DNA from: JAVBOO01 sp031550435
Lineage (GTDB): Bacteria > Bacillota > Clostridia > Lachnospirales > WRAX01
Length of the DNA stretch: 64,000 bases
Direction of reading: 5' to 3'
Assembly: GCA_031550435.1 (NCBI GenBank)
Contig: JAVBOO010000011.1
Span: 1 to 64,000, forward strand
This document shows, one piece after another, positions 1-5,918 of the stretch (positions are counted from its first letter, which is position 1; every line of letters begins with the position of its first letter). The notes below the pieces were generated by a model. The model was not told where the DNA came from and searched no databases. It saw only the letters and a program-made list of their open reading frames with translations. The translations under genes and the position numbers were made by a program.

Positions 1-1
1 A

Positions 2-172
2 ACAAGAACGCTGAAAACAGACCGCCCCGCAATACTGTGGAGAACTTCCGGCGCTCTTATCGCAAGCATCGACGAAGGCATTTTGAGCGCACACAAAGCG
101 GGAACCGTCACAATCGAAGCGACAGACGCTTCGGGCGAAAAAGCAATGATAACCGTTAAAATATCAAACTAA
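2..172 (+). CDS. C-terminal end of a Big_2-type phage structural protein (partial)
   Basis: The frame starting at base 2 is open from the left edge to a TAA at 170-172 and gives about 56 residues. It contains the pattern W-x-TSG, then IASIDEGIL, AHKAGTVTIEA and TDASGEK, which is the typical end of a bacterial Ig-like (Big_2) domain. Such domains commonly decorate phage tail or fibre proteins, and holin and endolysin genes follow on the same strand. I infer a tail or virion-surface protein that begins left of the window. A host surface protein with the same fold cannot be excluded. Confidence 0.6.
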   Translation, partial: TRTLKTDRPAILWRTSGALIASIDEGILSAHKAGTVTIEATDASGEKAMITVKISN

Positions 173-186
173 AGGGAGGAATTTCA

Positions 187-453
187 ATGAACAGCGAGAG
201 ACTGAACGAGAACGGCCCGATTGATGTTGTTGCAGGCCACGGCGCGGGTAAGTTCATACCCGGACCGATAAACCCCGGCGCGGAGCCGATTACGGTGTCG
301 GATTCCATCGAGGCGGCAGCGTCGCCGTTACAGGCGTGGTTGAGGGAAAGAGGCTATAACGAAGGCTATGTCGTTGAGGTAACGACCTCGGGCGTAACGC
401 TGAGAGTCCCCGAGATGGGTATATATCCGCAGCCGAAACCGGAGGTTAGATAA
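187..453 (+). CDS. Small prophage protein of unknown function (88 aa)
   Basis: The ATG at 187 has a clear ribosome site (AAAGGGAGGA, 172-181). The gene starts 15 bases after the Big_2 protein stop and ends one base before the holin start, so it belongs to the late tail/lysis transcript. The product is soluble, with an N-terminal stretch rich in Gly and Pro (GHGAGKFIPGPINPGAEP) and a C-terminal part predicted to form strands (GYVVEVTTSGVTLRVP). I see no membrane segment or catalytic motif and do not recognise the family. Its position suggests a small virion or pre-lysis protein. Confidence 0.7.
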   Translation: MNSERLNENGPIDVVAGHGAGKFIPGPINPGAEPITVSDSIEAAASPLQAWLRERGYNEGYVVEVTTSGVTLRVPEMGIYPQPKPEVR

Positions 454-454
454 A

Positions 455-853
455 ATGGAGCATATAACTGTATTTTTCAGAGTGGCGGCGGCCGGTCTTT
501 GCGGACTGGCCGCATTTCTTTGGGGCGCTCCCGAAGCTTGGATACTTGCGCTTTTGGCTTTTGTCGTGCTGGATTACATATCGGGGCTTGCCTCCGCGAT
601 GGTCAATGAACGGCTGTCCAGCAAAATCGGTTTCAAGGGCATAGTTAGAAAGACTATGTTTTTCGCGACAGTTGCAGTCGGGCATATAATGGACAAGCTG
701 ATCGGGCTCAACGGCGTTTTGCGTAATGCCGTAATAGGCTTTTTGATAGCGAATGAGGGCTTAAGCATATTAGAGAACGCGGCGGCCTGCGGGATAGCCC
801 TGCCGTCGAAATTGATTGATGCGTTAAAGCAGCTGCAGGATAAGAGTAAGTAG
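455..853 (+). CDS. Phage holin (Phage_holin_4 / toxin-secretion holin family)
   Basis: This 132-residue membrane protein has hydrophobic segments at about 10-27 and 27-47, a basic stretch with SKIGFKGIVRK at about 56-66, and two more hydrophobic stretches (FFATVAVGHIMDKL and AVIGFLIANEGLSILENAA). The 'YISGLASAM' and 'NEGLSILENAA' patterns are hallmarks of the Cph1/TcdE-type holin family. Holins form pores in the cytoplasmic membrane that release endolysin to the wall at the end of the lytic cycle. It lies just upstream of the lysis and accessory genes, with the amidase endolysin about 1.8 kb downstream rather than adjacent. Confidence 0.85.
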   Translation: MEHITVFFRVAAAGLCGLAAFLWGAPEAWILALLAFVVLDYISGLASAMVNERLSSKIGFKGIVRKTMFFATVAVGHIMDKLIGLNGVLRNAVIGFLIANEGLSILENAAACGIALPSKLIDALKQLQDKSK

Positions 854-895
854 GGAAGAAGATTGCCGTTGCCGGCAAGCTCATGAATAAAACAC

Positions 896-924
896 TTGAT
901 TTGTTGGCATAAACGGGCTATAAT
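896..924 (+). promoter_or_regulatory. Promoter of the antisense antitoxin RNA
   Basis: TTGATT at 896-901 and TATAAT at 919-924 are separated by exactly 17 bases, giving a predicted start near 931. No ORF follows for 600 bases on this strand. The transcript would run against the 3' half of the small toxin gene at 1033-1116. This is the arrangement expected for a type I antitoxin. Confidence 0.7.
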
Positions 925-939
925 AACGGTATATTAAAA

Positions 940-961
940 GGAGGGTGCGCAAACACCCTCC
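940..961 (-). terminator. Terminator of the toxin mRNA
   Basis: GGAGGGTG and CACCCTCC form a perfect 8-bp stem with a 6-base loop. Read on the minus strand it is followed by TTTTAAT, as in an intrinsic terminator. It sits about 70 bases after the toxin stop codon and at the very 5' end of the opposing antitoxin RNA. Confidence 0.65.
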
Positions 962-1003
962 CGCACAGCCGCTTAAAAGGCGGTAGGTTCACGGATTAGT
1001 AAT

Positions 1004-1043
1004 AAATAGCCGCTTACCTTGGCATGGGGCGGCTATTTTCTTT
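1004..1043 (+). terminator. Terminator of the antitoxin RNA (hairpin overlapping the toxin stop)
   Basis: AAATAGCCGC (1004-1013) pairs with GCGGCTATTT (1030-1039) and is followed by TCTTTT on the + strand. The right arm overlaps the toxin stop codon, so the same bases serve the antitoxin terminator and the end of the toxin gene. On the minus strand it could also act as a weak terminator. Confidence 0.6.
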
Positions 1044-1116
1044 TCCAAAATTTCAGAATAAGAATTACCAGCGTTGCGAAAGCTATCATCAAAGATAACG
1101 ATTCATACACGCTCAT
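1033..1116 (-). CDS. Putative holin-like type I toxin (27 aa)
   Basis: The minus strand encodes a 27-residue peptide beginning MSVYESLSLMIAFATLVI and ending ILKFWKRK. A short N-terminus, one hydrophobic helix and a basic tail closely match the 'putative holin-like toxin' family (Hol_Tox, related to TxpA/BsrG type I toxins), whose members start MS-x-YE-x-LSLMI. The start is supported by a very strong ribosome site (GAAAGGGGGTGAG, 4 bases before ATG), as is usual for tightly RNA-controlled toxins. Promoter, own terminator and a facing antisense RNA promoter are all present. It should insert in the membrane and stabilise the prophage. It is too short for ordinary gene callers. Confidence 0.85.
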   Translation of the reverse strand: MSVYESLSLMIAFATLVILILKFWKRK

Positions 1117-1173
1117 AGGCTCACCCCCTTTCAGAGGGAGTAGCCTACCGCCCTTATGCTTCTGTGCAAGCGG

Positions 1174-1202
1174 ATTATATCATACACATATCAAAAAGTC
1201 GA
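1174..1202 (-). promoter_or_regulatory. Promoter of the holin-like toxin
   Basis: Read on the minus strand, TCGACT (1202-1197) and a perfect TATAAT (1179-1174) are 17 bases apart. This puts the start near 1167 and leaves a leader of about 50 nt before the toxin ATG at 1116. The -35 box is imperfect. Confidence 0.5.
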
Positions 1203-1223
1203 CCTTTACGAGTCGGCTTTTTT
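1197..1223 (+). terminator. Intrinsic terminator
   Basis: AGTCGAC (1197-1203) pairs with GTCGGCT (1212-1218) through one G-U pair, followed by six T. It probably ends read-through of the phage lysis transcript before the immunity-type gene at 1543. Its left arm coincides with the toxin -35 box. Confidence 0.6.
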
Positions 1224-1306
1224 GTTTGTCACAACTTGATGCTAAAAATTAATTTTTGGGTGCATCGAATTTGACATTAAAATATATGCAAAAATCGTAA
1301 AAAATA

Positions 1307-1336
1307 TTGACTTCTTTTCTCAAATTTGCGTATAAT
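1307..1336 (+). promoter_or_regulatory. Promoter for the ImmA/IrrE-like gene
   Basis: TTGACT at 1307-1312 and TATAAT at 1331-1336 are 18 bases apart. The predicted transcript has a leader of about 200 nt before the GTG at 1543. I see no convincing gene in that leader. The short open frame there ends with a TGA overlapping the GTG. Confidence 0.6.
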
Positions 1337-1542
1337 AACAGTGAAGTACCGCAACTCTCGAGAATCAAGCGGAGCCGCGGCGTATTTGTGATAAAAGAAG
1401 ACCATGCCGCACGTTCCGACGAGCGCTTCACAACAGAGTCGCTTTTACCGAGTTGTATATTATTTTTGAGGTTGCAACGAAGAAGCAAATCACGAATCGC
1501 TAGGCGGTATTTACAAATGACTTTGGCAAAGGCGGTGTTACT

Positions 1543-2037
1543 GTGACCAAGCAATATGATGCCGAAGAGGTTCTGAAGAAATACAGTACCGCAGATGTGC
1601 CTGTTAATGTTGAGGATATCTGCAAAGAATACGGAATAAAGGTTTTCGTTGAAGACTTAAGCGAGCTTGAAAAGAAATGCAGCAGACCGATTTCGGGTCT
1701 TATCTACAAAACAAACGACGTTAAAGTTATATTCGTAAACAGAGGCGATATTCTCCAAAGGCGAAGATTTACCATAGCGCACGAACTCGGACACTTTTTC
1801 TTGCATTTCGACGGTTCCGGAAAAGATACTATCATTAGTTTTCGCGGTCTGAGAAACAAAGAAGAGTCCGAGGCCGACAGATTTGCGGCAAACCTGTTAA
1901 TGCCTCAAGAACGTTTACTGAAAGAATATCATTCAATTCCATATCCGACAGCTTCATACTTATCAAAGATATTCAATGTCTCGGTTGCGGCCATGCGGTA
2001 CAGACTCAGCGAAATGGGGTTAACCTATATTGGGTAA
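1543..2037 (+). CDS. ImmA/IrrE-family metallopeptidase
   Basis: This 164-residue zinc peptidase has HELGH at residues 80-84 followed by ES-EADRFAANLLMP at about 109-121, the COG2856 signature. ImmA cleaves phage or ICE repressors such as ImmR in response to DNA damage. Here no repressor gene is adjacent, so the target is unknown. The GTG start at 1543 is preceded by GGCGGT at 1531-1536. The stop overlaps the next gene by 8 bases, so the two are probably translationally coupled. The residues 36-60 region looks like the usual N-terminal helper segment. The C-terminus (LSKIFNVSVAAMRYRLSEMG) resembles the helical tail that contacts substrate. Confidence 0.85.
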   Translation: MTKQYDAEEVLKKYSTADVPVNVEDICKEYGIKVFVEDLSELEKKCSRPISGLIYKTNDVKVIFVNRGDILQRRRFTIAHELGHFFLHFDGSGKDTIISFRGLRNKEESEADRFAANLLMPQERLLKEYHSIPYPTASYLSKIFNVSVAAMRYRLSEMGLTYIG

Positions 2038-2563
2038 TGATATTCTGGGTAACATAACCAAAAAAGCAAATAGCGTTAAGGGTGGTTGTCCCGAGCCGGG
2101 CGTTTTTAATCCGGCTGCAGGAGGCAACCCCCTTGTTTTTGATTATGAGCCGAAGAAAGACGAGGCGAAAATAAGAGTCGAAATTCTTGACTCAACACTG
2201 GATAGCGCTAATGCTATTTATAAGCTTGTGGACAAAGAAGAAAAAAGCAAAGCCAAGTGGCGAACATTTTTTATTCTGTCGTTTAGCATAATGCTGTTTT
2301 TGTCTCTAATCTTTATAAGTACAATGACGGTTCTTGATTCAATAGGCATGGTGGTTCTATCCTACGAACTCGTGATAGGAGTCTTTGTAAATATCTTTGC
2401 CGACATTTTTTCAATACTGTATTTTATGCTTAAGTACATAAACAACTCTCAATATCTTGAGTCATTCAGAACCACTTCGCACAAACTGCTGGATTACCTT
2501 GTGCAAGACAAGGCGACAAACGGAGCCGCAAAGCCGGACGCAAACAATAAAACCAAAAAATAG
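2030..2563 (+). CDS. Membrane protein coupled to ImmA/IrrE peptidase
   Basis: The 177-residue product starts at TTG 2030, inside the end of the peptidase gene (8-base overlap), with GGGGT about 10 bases upstream. It has a polar N-terminus of about 75 residues, two hydrophobic segments (about 79-101 and 106-135) and a polar Lys/Asn-rich tail. The layout, a cytosolic arm plus a two-helix hairpin, resembles small effector or sensor membrane proteins, but I do not recognise a family. Overlap with an ImmA-type protease suggests the two act together, for instance protease-controlled membrane signalling. This is inference only. A terminator follows at 2582. Confidence 0.7.
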   Translation: MGNDILGNITKKANSVKGGCPEPGVFNPAAGGNPLVFDYEPKKDEAKIRVEILDSTLDSANAIYKLVDKEEKSKAKWRTFFILSFSIMLFLSLIFISTMTVLDSIGMVVLSYELVIGVFVNIFADIFSILYFMLKYINNSQYLESFRTTSHKLLDYLVQDKATNGAAKPDANNKTKK

Positions 2564-2581
2564 ATAAACCAACTATCGGAC

Positions 2582-2608
2582 AAGGAAGCATAGCCTTCCT
2601 TTTTTTGT
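2582..2608 (+). terminator. Intrinsic terminator
   Basis: AAGGAAG and CTTCCTT form a 7-bp stem with a 6-base loop, followed by a run of T. It closes the ImmA/membrane-protein pair. Confidence 0.75.
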
Positions 2609-2695
2609 TTGCGAAACGGCGCATGATTTGATTCAGGCATATCAAAGTTAACACATTTAATTTACTTGTCTAATCTTAAACGAAAGAGGTGCAAC

Positions 2696-3355
2696 ATGAC
2701 CGTTACAACTAGCTATTTAACCCCGGGCGCAGAGCACGGACGCACGGGCAGAGCTTTAGCTCCGAAGGGTGTAGTTGTCCATTGGGTAGCCAACCCCGGC
2801 AGCACAGCTCTAAACAACCGTAAATACTTTGAAAACGGCGCGGGGGGCAATTACACTTCGGCGCATTACATAATCGGTTTAGACGGTGAAATTTTAGAAT
2901 TAATACCGCCCACGGAATGCGCACAGCATGCGGGTAAGTCCTACGGCGAACAGTGGAACGAGATGGCAAAATACAATAACTCAAAGCTGATCGGTATAGA
3001 ATGCTGTCACCCCGACACAAGCGGCAAATTCAGCGACAAGACCACAAAATCATTGACTGAACTTGTGCGCTACCTCTGCGAACGGTTCATGCTCGATTCC
3101 GACAAAGATGTTTACAGGCATTACGATGTGTGCGGCAAAAATTGCCCTGCGTTTTACGTGCAAAATCCCGCTGAATGGGACAAGCTGAAAGCTGCATTTA
3201 AACCCGAAGACAAAAACGCTCCCGCCGACTGGGCTAAAGCAGCATGGGATTGGGGAAAGAAAAACGGAATAACGGACGGCACGAGGCCAAAGGATAATAT
3301 CACAAGGCAAGAGGTTATTCAGCTGCTCTTTAACTTCTCTAAAAAACTTTTATAA
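2696..3355 (+). CDS. N-acetylmuramoyl-L-alanine amidase endolysin with SLH-like tail
   Basis: The product is 219 residues from ATG 2696, chosen because GAAAGAGGTG lies just upstream. An in-frame start 30 bases earlier lacks a ribosome site. Residues 1-165 match the Amidase_2 (T7 lysozyme-like) fold. Candidate zinc ligands are H29 (VVHW), H142 (RHYDVCG) and C150 (KNCPAF), the last two spaced as in T7 lysozyme. Residues 178-216 (WAKAAWDWGKKNGITDG) look like one S-layer homology unit, a likely wall-binding domain. It cuts the amide bond between muramic acid and the stem peptide at lysis. It sits in its own unit rather than next to the holin. Confidence 0.9.
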   Translation: MTVTTSYLTPGAEHGRTGRALAPKGVVVHWVANPGSTALNNRKYFENGAGGNYTSAHYIIGLDGEILELIPPTECAQHAGKSYGEQWNEMAKYNNSKLIGIECCHPDTSGKFSDKTTKSLTELVRYLCERFMLDSDKDVYRHYDVCGKNCPAFYVQNPAEWDKLKAAFKPEDKNAPADWAKAAWDWGKKNGITDGTRPKDNITRQEVIQLLFNFSKKLL

Positions 3356-3368
3356 GCGAAAACCCATT

Positions 3369-3391
3369 GACCGCCAAGGCGGTCTTTTTTT
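3369..3391 (+). terminator. Intrinsic terminator of the endolysin gene
   Basis: GACCGCC-AA-GGCGGTC is followed by seven T, 14 bases after the endolysin stop codon. Confidence 0.85.
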
Positions 3392-3519
3392 GTTTATTAA
3401 AACTGTACATATAAATAACTTGAATGGTTCACTATAAACGCAAATAATATATCTAAAGTGCAGAGGGATGACGTAAATGCCTAGTAAATACCATCGTACG
3501 TATATTTTTTCTAATTTTG

Positions 3520-3548
3520 TTGATTTTTTCCGTAAAATGATATATTAT
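3520..3548 (+). promoter_or_regulatory. Promoter of the Panacea-domain gene pair
   Basis: TTGATT (3520-3525) and TATTAT (3543-3548) are 17 bases apart. The transcript would start about 27 bases before the GTG at 3582. The pair therefore has its own promoter, separate from the lysis genes. Confidence 0.65.
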
Positions 3549-3581
3549 TATCGCAAATCAGTAAATAAGGAGGGGATGTAT

Positions 3582-4034
3582 GTGATCACAGCTTTGAATG
3601 TTGCAAACAGCGTTTTGGACAGAGCTTTTATCGAAGGAATCGACATCTCTCCCATGAAGATACAAAAGATGGTCTATTTTATTTACAAGAGATATTACCA
3701 GAACACTAAGCAGCCTTTGTTTTCCGAAGGTTTTGAAGCTTGGCGCTACGGTCCCGTGGTTCCGACTATCTATAATGCTTTTAAACGATATGCGGCACGA
3801 CCTATTAAGAGTTTTTTCATTGAACAGGACGGTAAGGCTTACAGCGTAGATTTAAATTCAAGCGCTGAATTTAGAAAAGCCATTGACTATGTTTGGCAAC
3901 ACTACAGTCAGAAAGACGGTATTACGCTTTCCAACGTAACCCACAGGAAAGATACGGCTTGGTACAAAGCTGTTAAGAACTCAAAGCTTTGCCTCAGTAA
4001 TGACGATATTTTAACCGAGGAGTGGTTACAATAG
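3582..4034 (+). CDS. Panacea-domain (DUF4065/SocA-like) protein, probable antitoxin
   Basis: The 150-residue product has the Panacea/DUF4065 hallmarks: ANSVLDRA, MKIQKMVYFIYKRYY, FEAWRYGPVVPTIYNAF and a C-terminal HKDTAWYKA-like stretch (RKDTAWYKAV). The GTG at 3582 is preferred because AGGAGG (3568-3573) is 8 bases upstream. An ATG at 3576 would be only 2 bases from it. Panacea domains are known as promiscuous antitoxins (PanA) paired with unrelated toxins, and SocA is a proteolytic adaptor antitoxin. The gene overlaps by 13 bases the membrane-protein gene that follows, as expected for a PanAT operon. GepA-like phage proteins of this family also exist without toxins. Confidence 0.85.
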   Translation: MITALNVANSVLDRAFIEGIDISPMKIQKMVYFIYKRYYQNTKQPLFSEGFEAWRYGPVVPTIYNAFKRYAARPIKSFFIEQDGKAYSVDLNSSAEFRKAIDYVWQHYSQKDGITLSNVTHRKDTAWYKAVKNSKLCLSNDDILTEEWLQ

Positions 4035-4363
4035 CTTCACGCAAGGGCTTAGACGAGCTCGCCGTAGCGGAAGCTCGTACTGAGAAAGAGTTGCCGTTGA
4101 ACAAACCCGTAAGAAAAACCGACAAGCCCTCTACGGGTGCGCCTAGTTTTAAAGACCGGCAAAACGACGCAAAAAGAATAAATGCGGTGAGGATTGTTTG
4201 GGGTTGTCTGATTATTTTAGTTTTATTTGTAGCGTTGGACTTCGTTAGAGAGTTATTATGTATTAGCGCTAAAAATGAGGTTCTCACACAAGGAATGGAT
4301 TTAATAAAAACAGCGCTACTGTTCGCCCTTGGTTTTCTGTTTGGCAATGGCTTGAGTAAATAA
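4022..4363 (+). CDS. Small two-helix membrane protein, candidate PanT-type toxin
   Basis: This 113-residue protein starts at GTG 4022, inside the Panacea gene. About 58 charged residues come first (EKELPLNKPVRKTDKPSTG), then a hydrophobic helix (about 60-78, IVWGCLIILVLFVALDF) and a second (about 92-109, LIKTALLFALGFLFGNG). Some characterised PanAT toxins are membrane proteins that depolarise cells. The overlap with a Panacea gene makes a toxin role plausible. No enzyme motif is visible, so the evidence is context and topology only. It may instead be a phage accessory membrane protein. A strong terminator follows at 4374. Confidence 0.7.
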   Translation: MVTIASRKGLDELAVAEARTEKELPLNKPVRKTDKPSTGAPSFKDRQNDAKRINAVRIVWGCLIILVLFVALDFVRELLCISAKNEVLTQGMDLIKTALLFALGFLFGNGLSK

Positions 4364-4373
4364 TTCGGGGTTA

Positions 4374-4401
4374 AGAGAGTATCCATACTCTCTTTTTTTT
4401 A
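4374..4401 (+). terminator. Intrinsic terminator of the Panacea pair
   Basis: AGAGAGTAT-CC-ATACTCTCT is a perfect 9-bp stem followed by eight T. Confidence 0.9.
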
Positions 4402-4418
4402 TTGCGGCGGTTCAAGCA

Positions 4419-4451
4419 AAAATAAAAATCAGGGGCGGCTAATGCCCCTGA
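4419..4451 (-). terminator. Terminator of the minus-strand small gene
   Basis: TCAGGGGC (4429-4436) and GCCCCTGA (4444-4451) flank the stop codon of the gene at 4439-4690. On the minus strand the stem is followed by a T-rich run. It faces the terminator at 4374-4401, so the two convergent units are separated. Confidence 0.8.
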
Positions 4452-4690
4452 ACAATATCATCCAGTTTCGTTGAATATGCAAAGCAGACATTGAAGATAT
4501 CGGCACTAAAAAAATATTTCTCCATCAGATAATTTTTTCTGTCCCGAAACTCAGTGTTGCCCCAATCTTCACAGTTATGGCTTATCAAAAAGGTATCGTC
4601 GGCAGATTCATATTCTACTTTTGTATCAATTGTAGGGTAGCAGGCTTTAAACTCTTTTATGAAATAATCCACTAGACTATTAAGATTCAT
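4439..4690 (-). CDS. Hypothetical protein (83 aa)
   Basis: The ATG at 4690 is preceded on the minus strand by GGAGGG at a normal distance, and the stop is embedded in a terminator. These are good signs of a real gene. The acidic, soluble product begins MNLNSLVDYFIKEFKACYP and contains YESADDTFLISHNCEDWGN and a basic RDRKNYLMEKYF segment. I do not recognise the family. It is the only minus-strand gene in the left prophage block. Two direct copies of TTGACCGT lie just upstream (4723-4752) and may regulate it. Confidence 0.7.
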   Translation of the reverse strand: MNLNSLVDYFIKEFKACYPTIDTKVEYESADDTFLISHNCEDWGNTEFRDRKNYLMEKYFFSADIFNVCFAYSTKLDDIVQGH

Positions 4691-4722
4691 CTTTGCCCTC
4701 CGATTCGTTAATAATTTTACTG

Positions 4723-4752
4723 ACGGTCAATACTGAGTTTTGATACGGTCAA
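4723..4752 (-). promoter_or_regulatory. Pair of direct TTGACCGT repeats upstream of the 4439-4690 gene
   Basis: ACGGTCAA occurs at 4723-4730 and again at 4745-4752, that is TTGACCGT twice on the minus strand, 22 bases apart (about two helical turns). They lie 33-62 bases upstream of the ATG at 4690. The distal copy provides a TTGACC -35-like box. This may be an operator, but no convincing -10 box was found. Confidence 0.4.
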
Positions 4753-5231
4753 AAAAACAATATCACAATAAAACACAAAAGCCAACATTACTAAAGAATA
4801 AATTATTAGTCGGAGCGAGGCGAAAAGAGCATGCGCATAAACTGATAACTATCGGAATAACTGTTATTCAATATATAGGCCGCTCATTTTCCCTCTGGGT
4901 AGACGGGCGGCTTTATACATCCATACACCCCGATATACAAAAACTTTCCTGAAACAGCATGGTCATTTACCGCACATCCGTTATAAGATATAAAGACCCG
5001 CCGTGGGCGCCACCCCAATGCAGCGCCCAAACATGCAGCGGGTCTGCCAACCTTTTGTCCTAAGTCGGCCCTAATAGTATTTACCAAGGGGCTGATTATA
5101 TGCTATATCTACGAACGCCAAAAGTAGCCGTATTTAACAACGGTTTATTTTTGGCGCTTATTATTTTTTCCGTGATATGCAGATTGTCGAATCTGCTGAA
5201 ATTCCGGGCAAAATTTTGTGAATTTATAATT
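4753..5231 (+). other. Non-coding stretch with a nested hairpin at 4995-5044
   Basis: No convincing gene lies here. The open frames present lack ribosome sites. GACCCGC (4995-5001) pairs with GCGGGTC (5038-5044), enclosing GGGCGC (5005-5010) with GCGCCC (5023-5028). The pairing gives a 50-base two-tier hairpin without a T run, so it is not a terminator. A second, looser GC-rich hairpin with CCGCTC/GGGCGG arms lies at about 4880-4914. A small structured RNA is possible but unproven. Confidence 0.4.
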
Positions 5232-5235
5232 TCTA

Positions 5236-5285
5236 TGTTCGATTGTTTTAGCTTTCATTTGATGTTATCATTTGCATATCGAACA
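5236..5285. promoter_or_regulatory. Inverted repeat upstream of the 66-aa gene, possible operator
   Basis: TGTTCGAT (5236-5243) and ATCGAACA (5278-5285) are perfect inverted repeats 34 bases apart, in the AT-rich region 35-85 bases before the ATG at 5320. The pattern suits a repressor site in a prophage, but the binding protein is unknown. Confidence 0.4.
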
Positions 5286-5319
5286 ATAATTCGTTATGAC
5301 ATAATCTGGGGGGCATAAT

Positions 5320-5520
5320 ATGAAAAAGGAAACAGCTATGAGAGAGTTGGAGAGGGTATGTCGGGAGAGAGGGGTGGAAATATATCTAGAAACAAGCGTA
5401 GCTCTAAACGGTTCTATATTTTTTGAGGCGACAGCACAAATTATAATCCTGCATAGCGCTATCGATGTCATTGAGACGGATGATATCTTAGCGGCAATTG
5501 CATACATAAATGAAGTATAA
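5320..5520 (+). CDS. Hypothetical small protein (66 aa)
   Basis: ATG 5320 is preceded by GGGGGG 6 bases upstream. The product begins MKKETAMRELERVCRERG with a charged amphipathic helix, followed by EIYLETSVALNGSIFFEATAQ and a C-terminal helical part. The composition is that of a folded soluble protein, but I do not recognise it. It is the last gene before the tRNA-Lys and the putative attachment site, a position often held by excisionase-like or accessory genes. No helix-turn-helix is obvious. Confidence 0.6.
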   Translation: MKKETAMRELERVCRERGVEIYLETSVALNGSIFFEATAQIIILHSAIDVIETDDILAAIAYINEV

Positions 5521-5532
5521 CTGATTGCATTT

Positions 5533-5580
5533 TGACTACTTTTTTGACTACTTTTTGACCTCTGACTACTACCTGACTAC
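5533..5580 (+). repeat. Iterated TGACTAC repeats, possible integrase arm sites
   Basis: TGACTAC occurs at 5533, 5545, 5563 and 5574, with a variant TGACCTC at 5556. Steps are mostly 11-12 bases, about one DNA turn. They lie just inside the prophage end, 79 bases from the tRNA-Lys 3' end. This is where tyrosine integrases bind arm-type sites. No integrase gene is in the window to confirm it. Confidence 0.5.
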
Positions 5581-5618
5581 ACAAATTGCAGCAAAATTCA
5601 AGTGAATTCCGAACATAT

Positions 5619-5653
5619 AAAAACCCCCGCATCACCTTGATACGGGGGTTTTT
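5619..5653. terminator. Bidirectional intrinsic terminator
   Basis: AAAAACCCCCG (5619-5629) pairs with CGGGGGTTTTT (5643-5653). It can end the prophage transcript on the + strand and the tRNA-Lys transcript on the minus strand. Confidence 0.85.
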
Positions 5654-5658
5654 GCCAG

Positions 5659-5731
5659 TACACCTTCAGGGACTCGAACCCTGGACCCATTGATTAAGAG
5701 TCAATTGCTCTACCAACTGAGCTAAAGGTGC
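5659..5731 (-). tRNA. tRNA-Lys (anticodon CTT)
   Basis: The minus strand folds into a full cloverleaf of 73 nt: acceptor GCACCTT/AAGGTGT (G-U first pair), D-loop AGCTCAGTTGGTAGAGC, anticodon loop CTCTTAA with anticodon CTT, and T-loop GGTTCGAGTCC. CCA is not encoded. Its 3' end faces the left prophage, the usual orientation when a prophage uses the tRNA 3' end as attB. Confidence 0.97.
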
Positions 5732-5918
5732 AAACGCATTTGCAACATTAGAGATTATATGTGCTTATCCGCGTTTTGTCAATAGCTTTTAACTAAATTG
5801 CCTGAAAAATTTTTGGCTTGCAATCATACGGCGGCAAATTTTTGTCCAAGCTTATACATATTTCCCGAAAAAGCCATTTTCGGTTTAACTTTCAATTAAG
5901 CAGCCTATGCGATATAAT

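Larger units (their letters stand above)
931..1043 (+). ncRNA. Putative type I antitoxin RNA, antisense to the holin-like toxin mRNA
   Basis: The RNA would start near 931 from the promoter at 896-924 and end at the hairpin 1004-1039 followed by TTTTCTTTT. It covers the stop codon and the whole 3' untranslated region of the toxin mRNA, which itself should end at the hairpin 940-961. About 100 nt of overlap at the 3' ends is like TxpA/RatA and BsrG/SR4. The RNA is inferred from promoter, terminator and geometry only. Its ends are approximate. Confidence 0.6.

Noticed and set aside
1019..1252. 77-aa + strand ORF over the toxin locus
   Set aside because: It runs antisense through the toxin ORF, its promoter and a terminator, and has no ribosome site.
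5100..5318. 72-aa hydrophobic + strand ORF before the 66-aa gene
   Set aside because: AT-rich chance frame over the inverted repeat and promoter region, with poor ribosome site and no family pattern.
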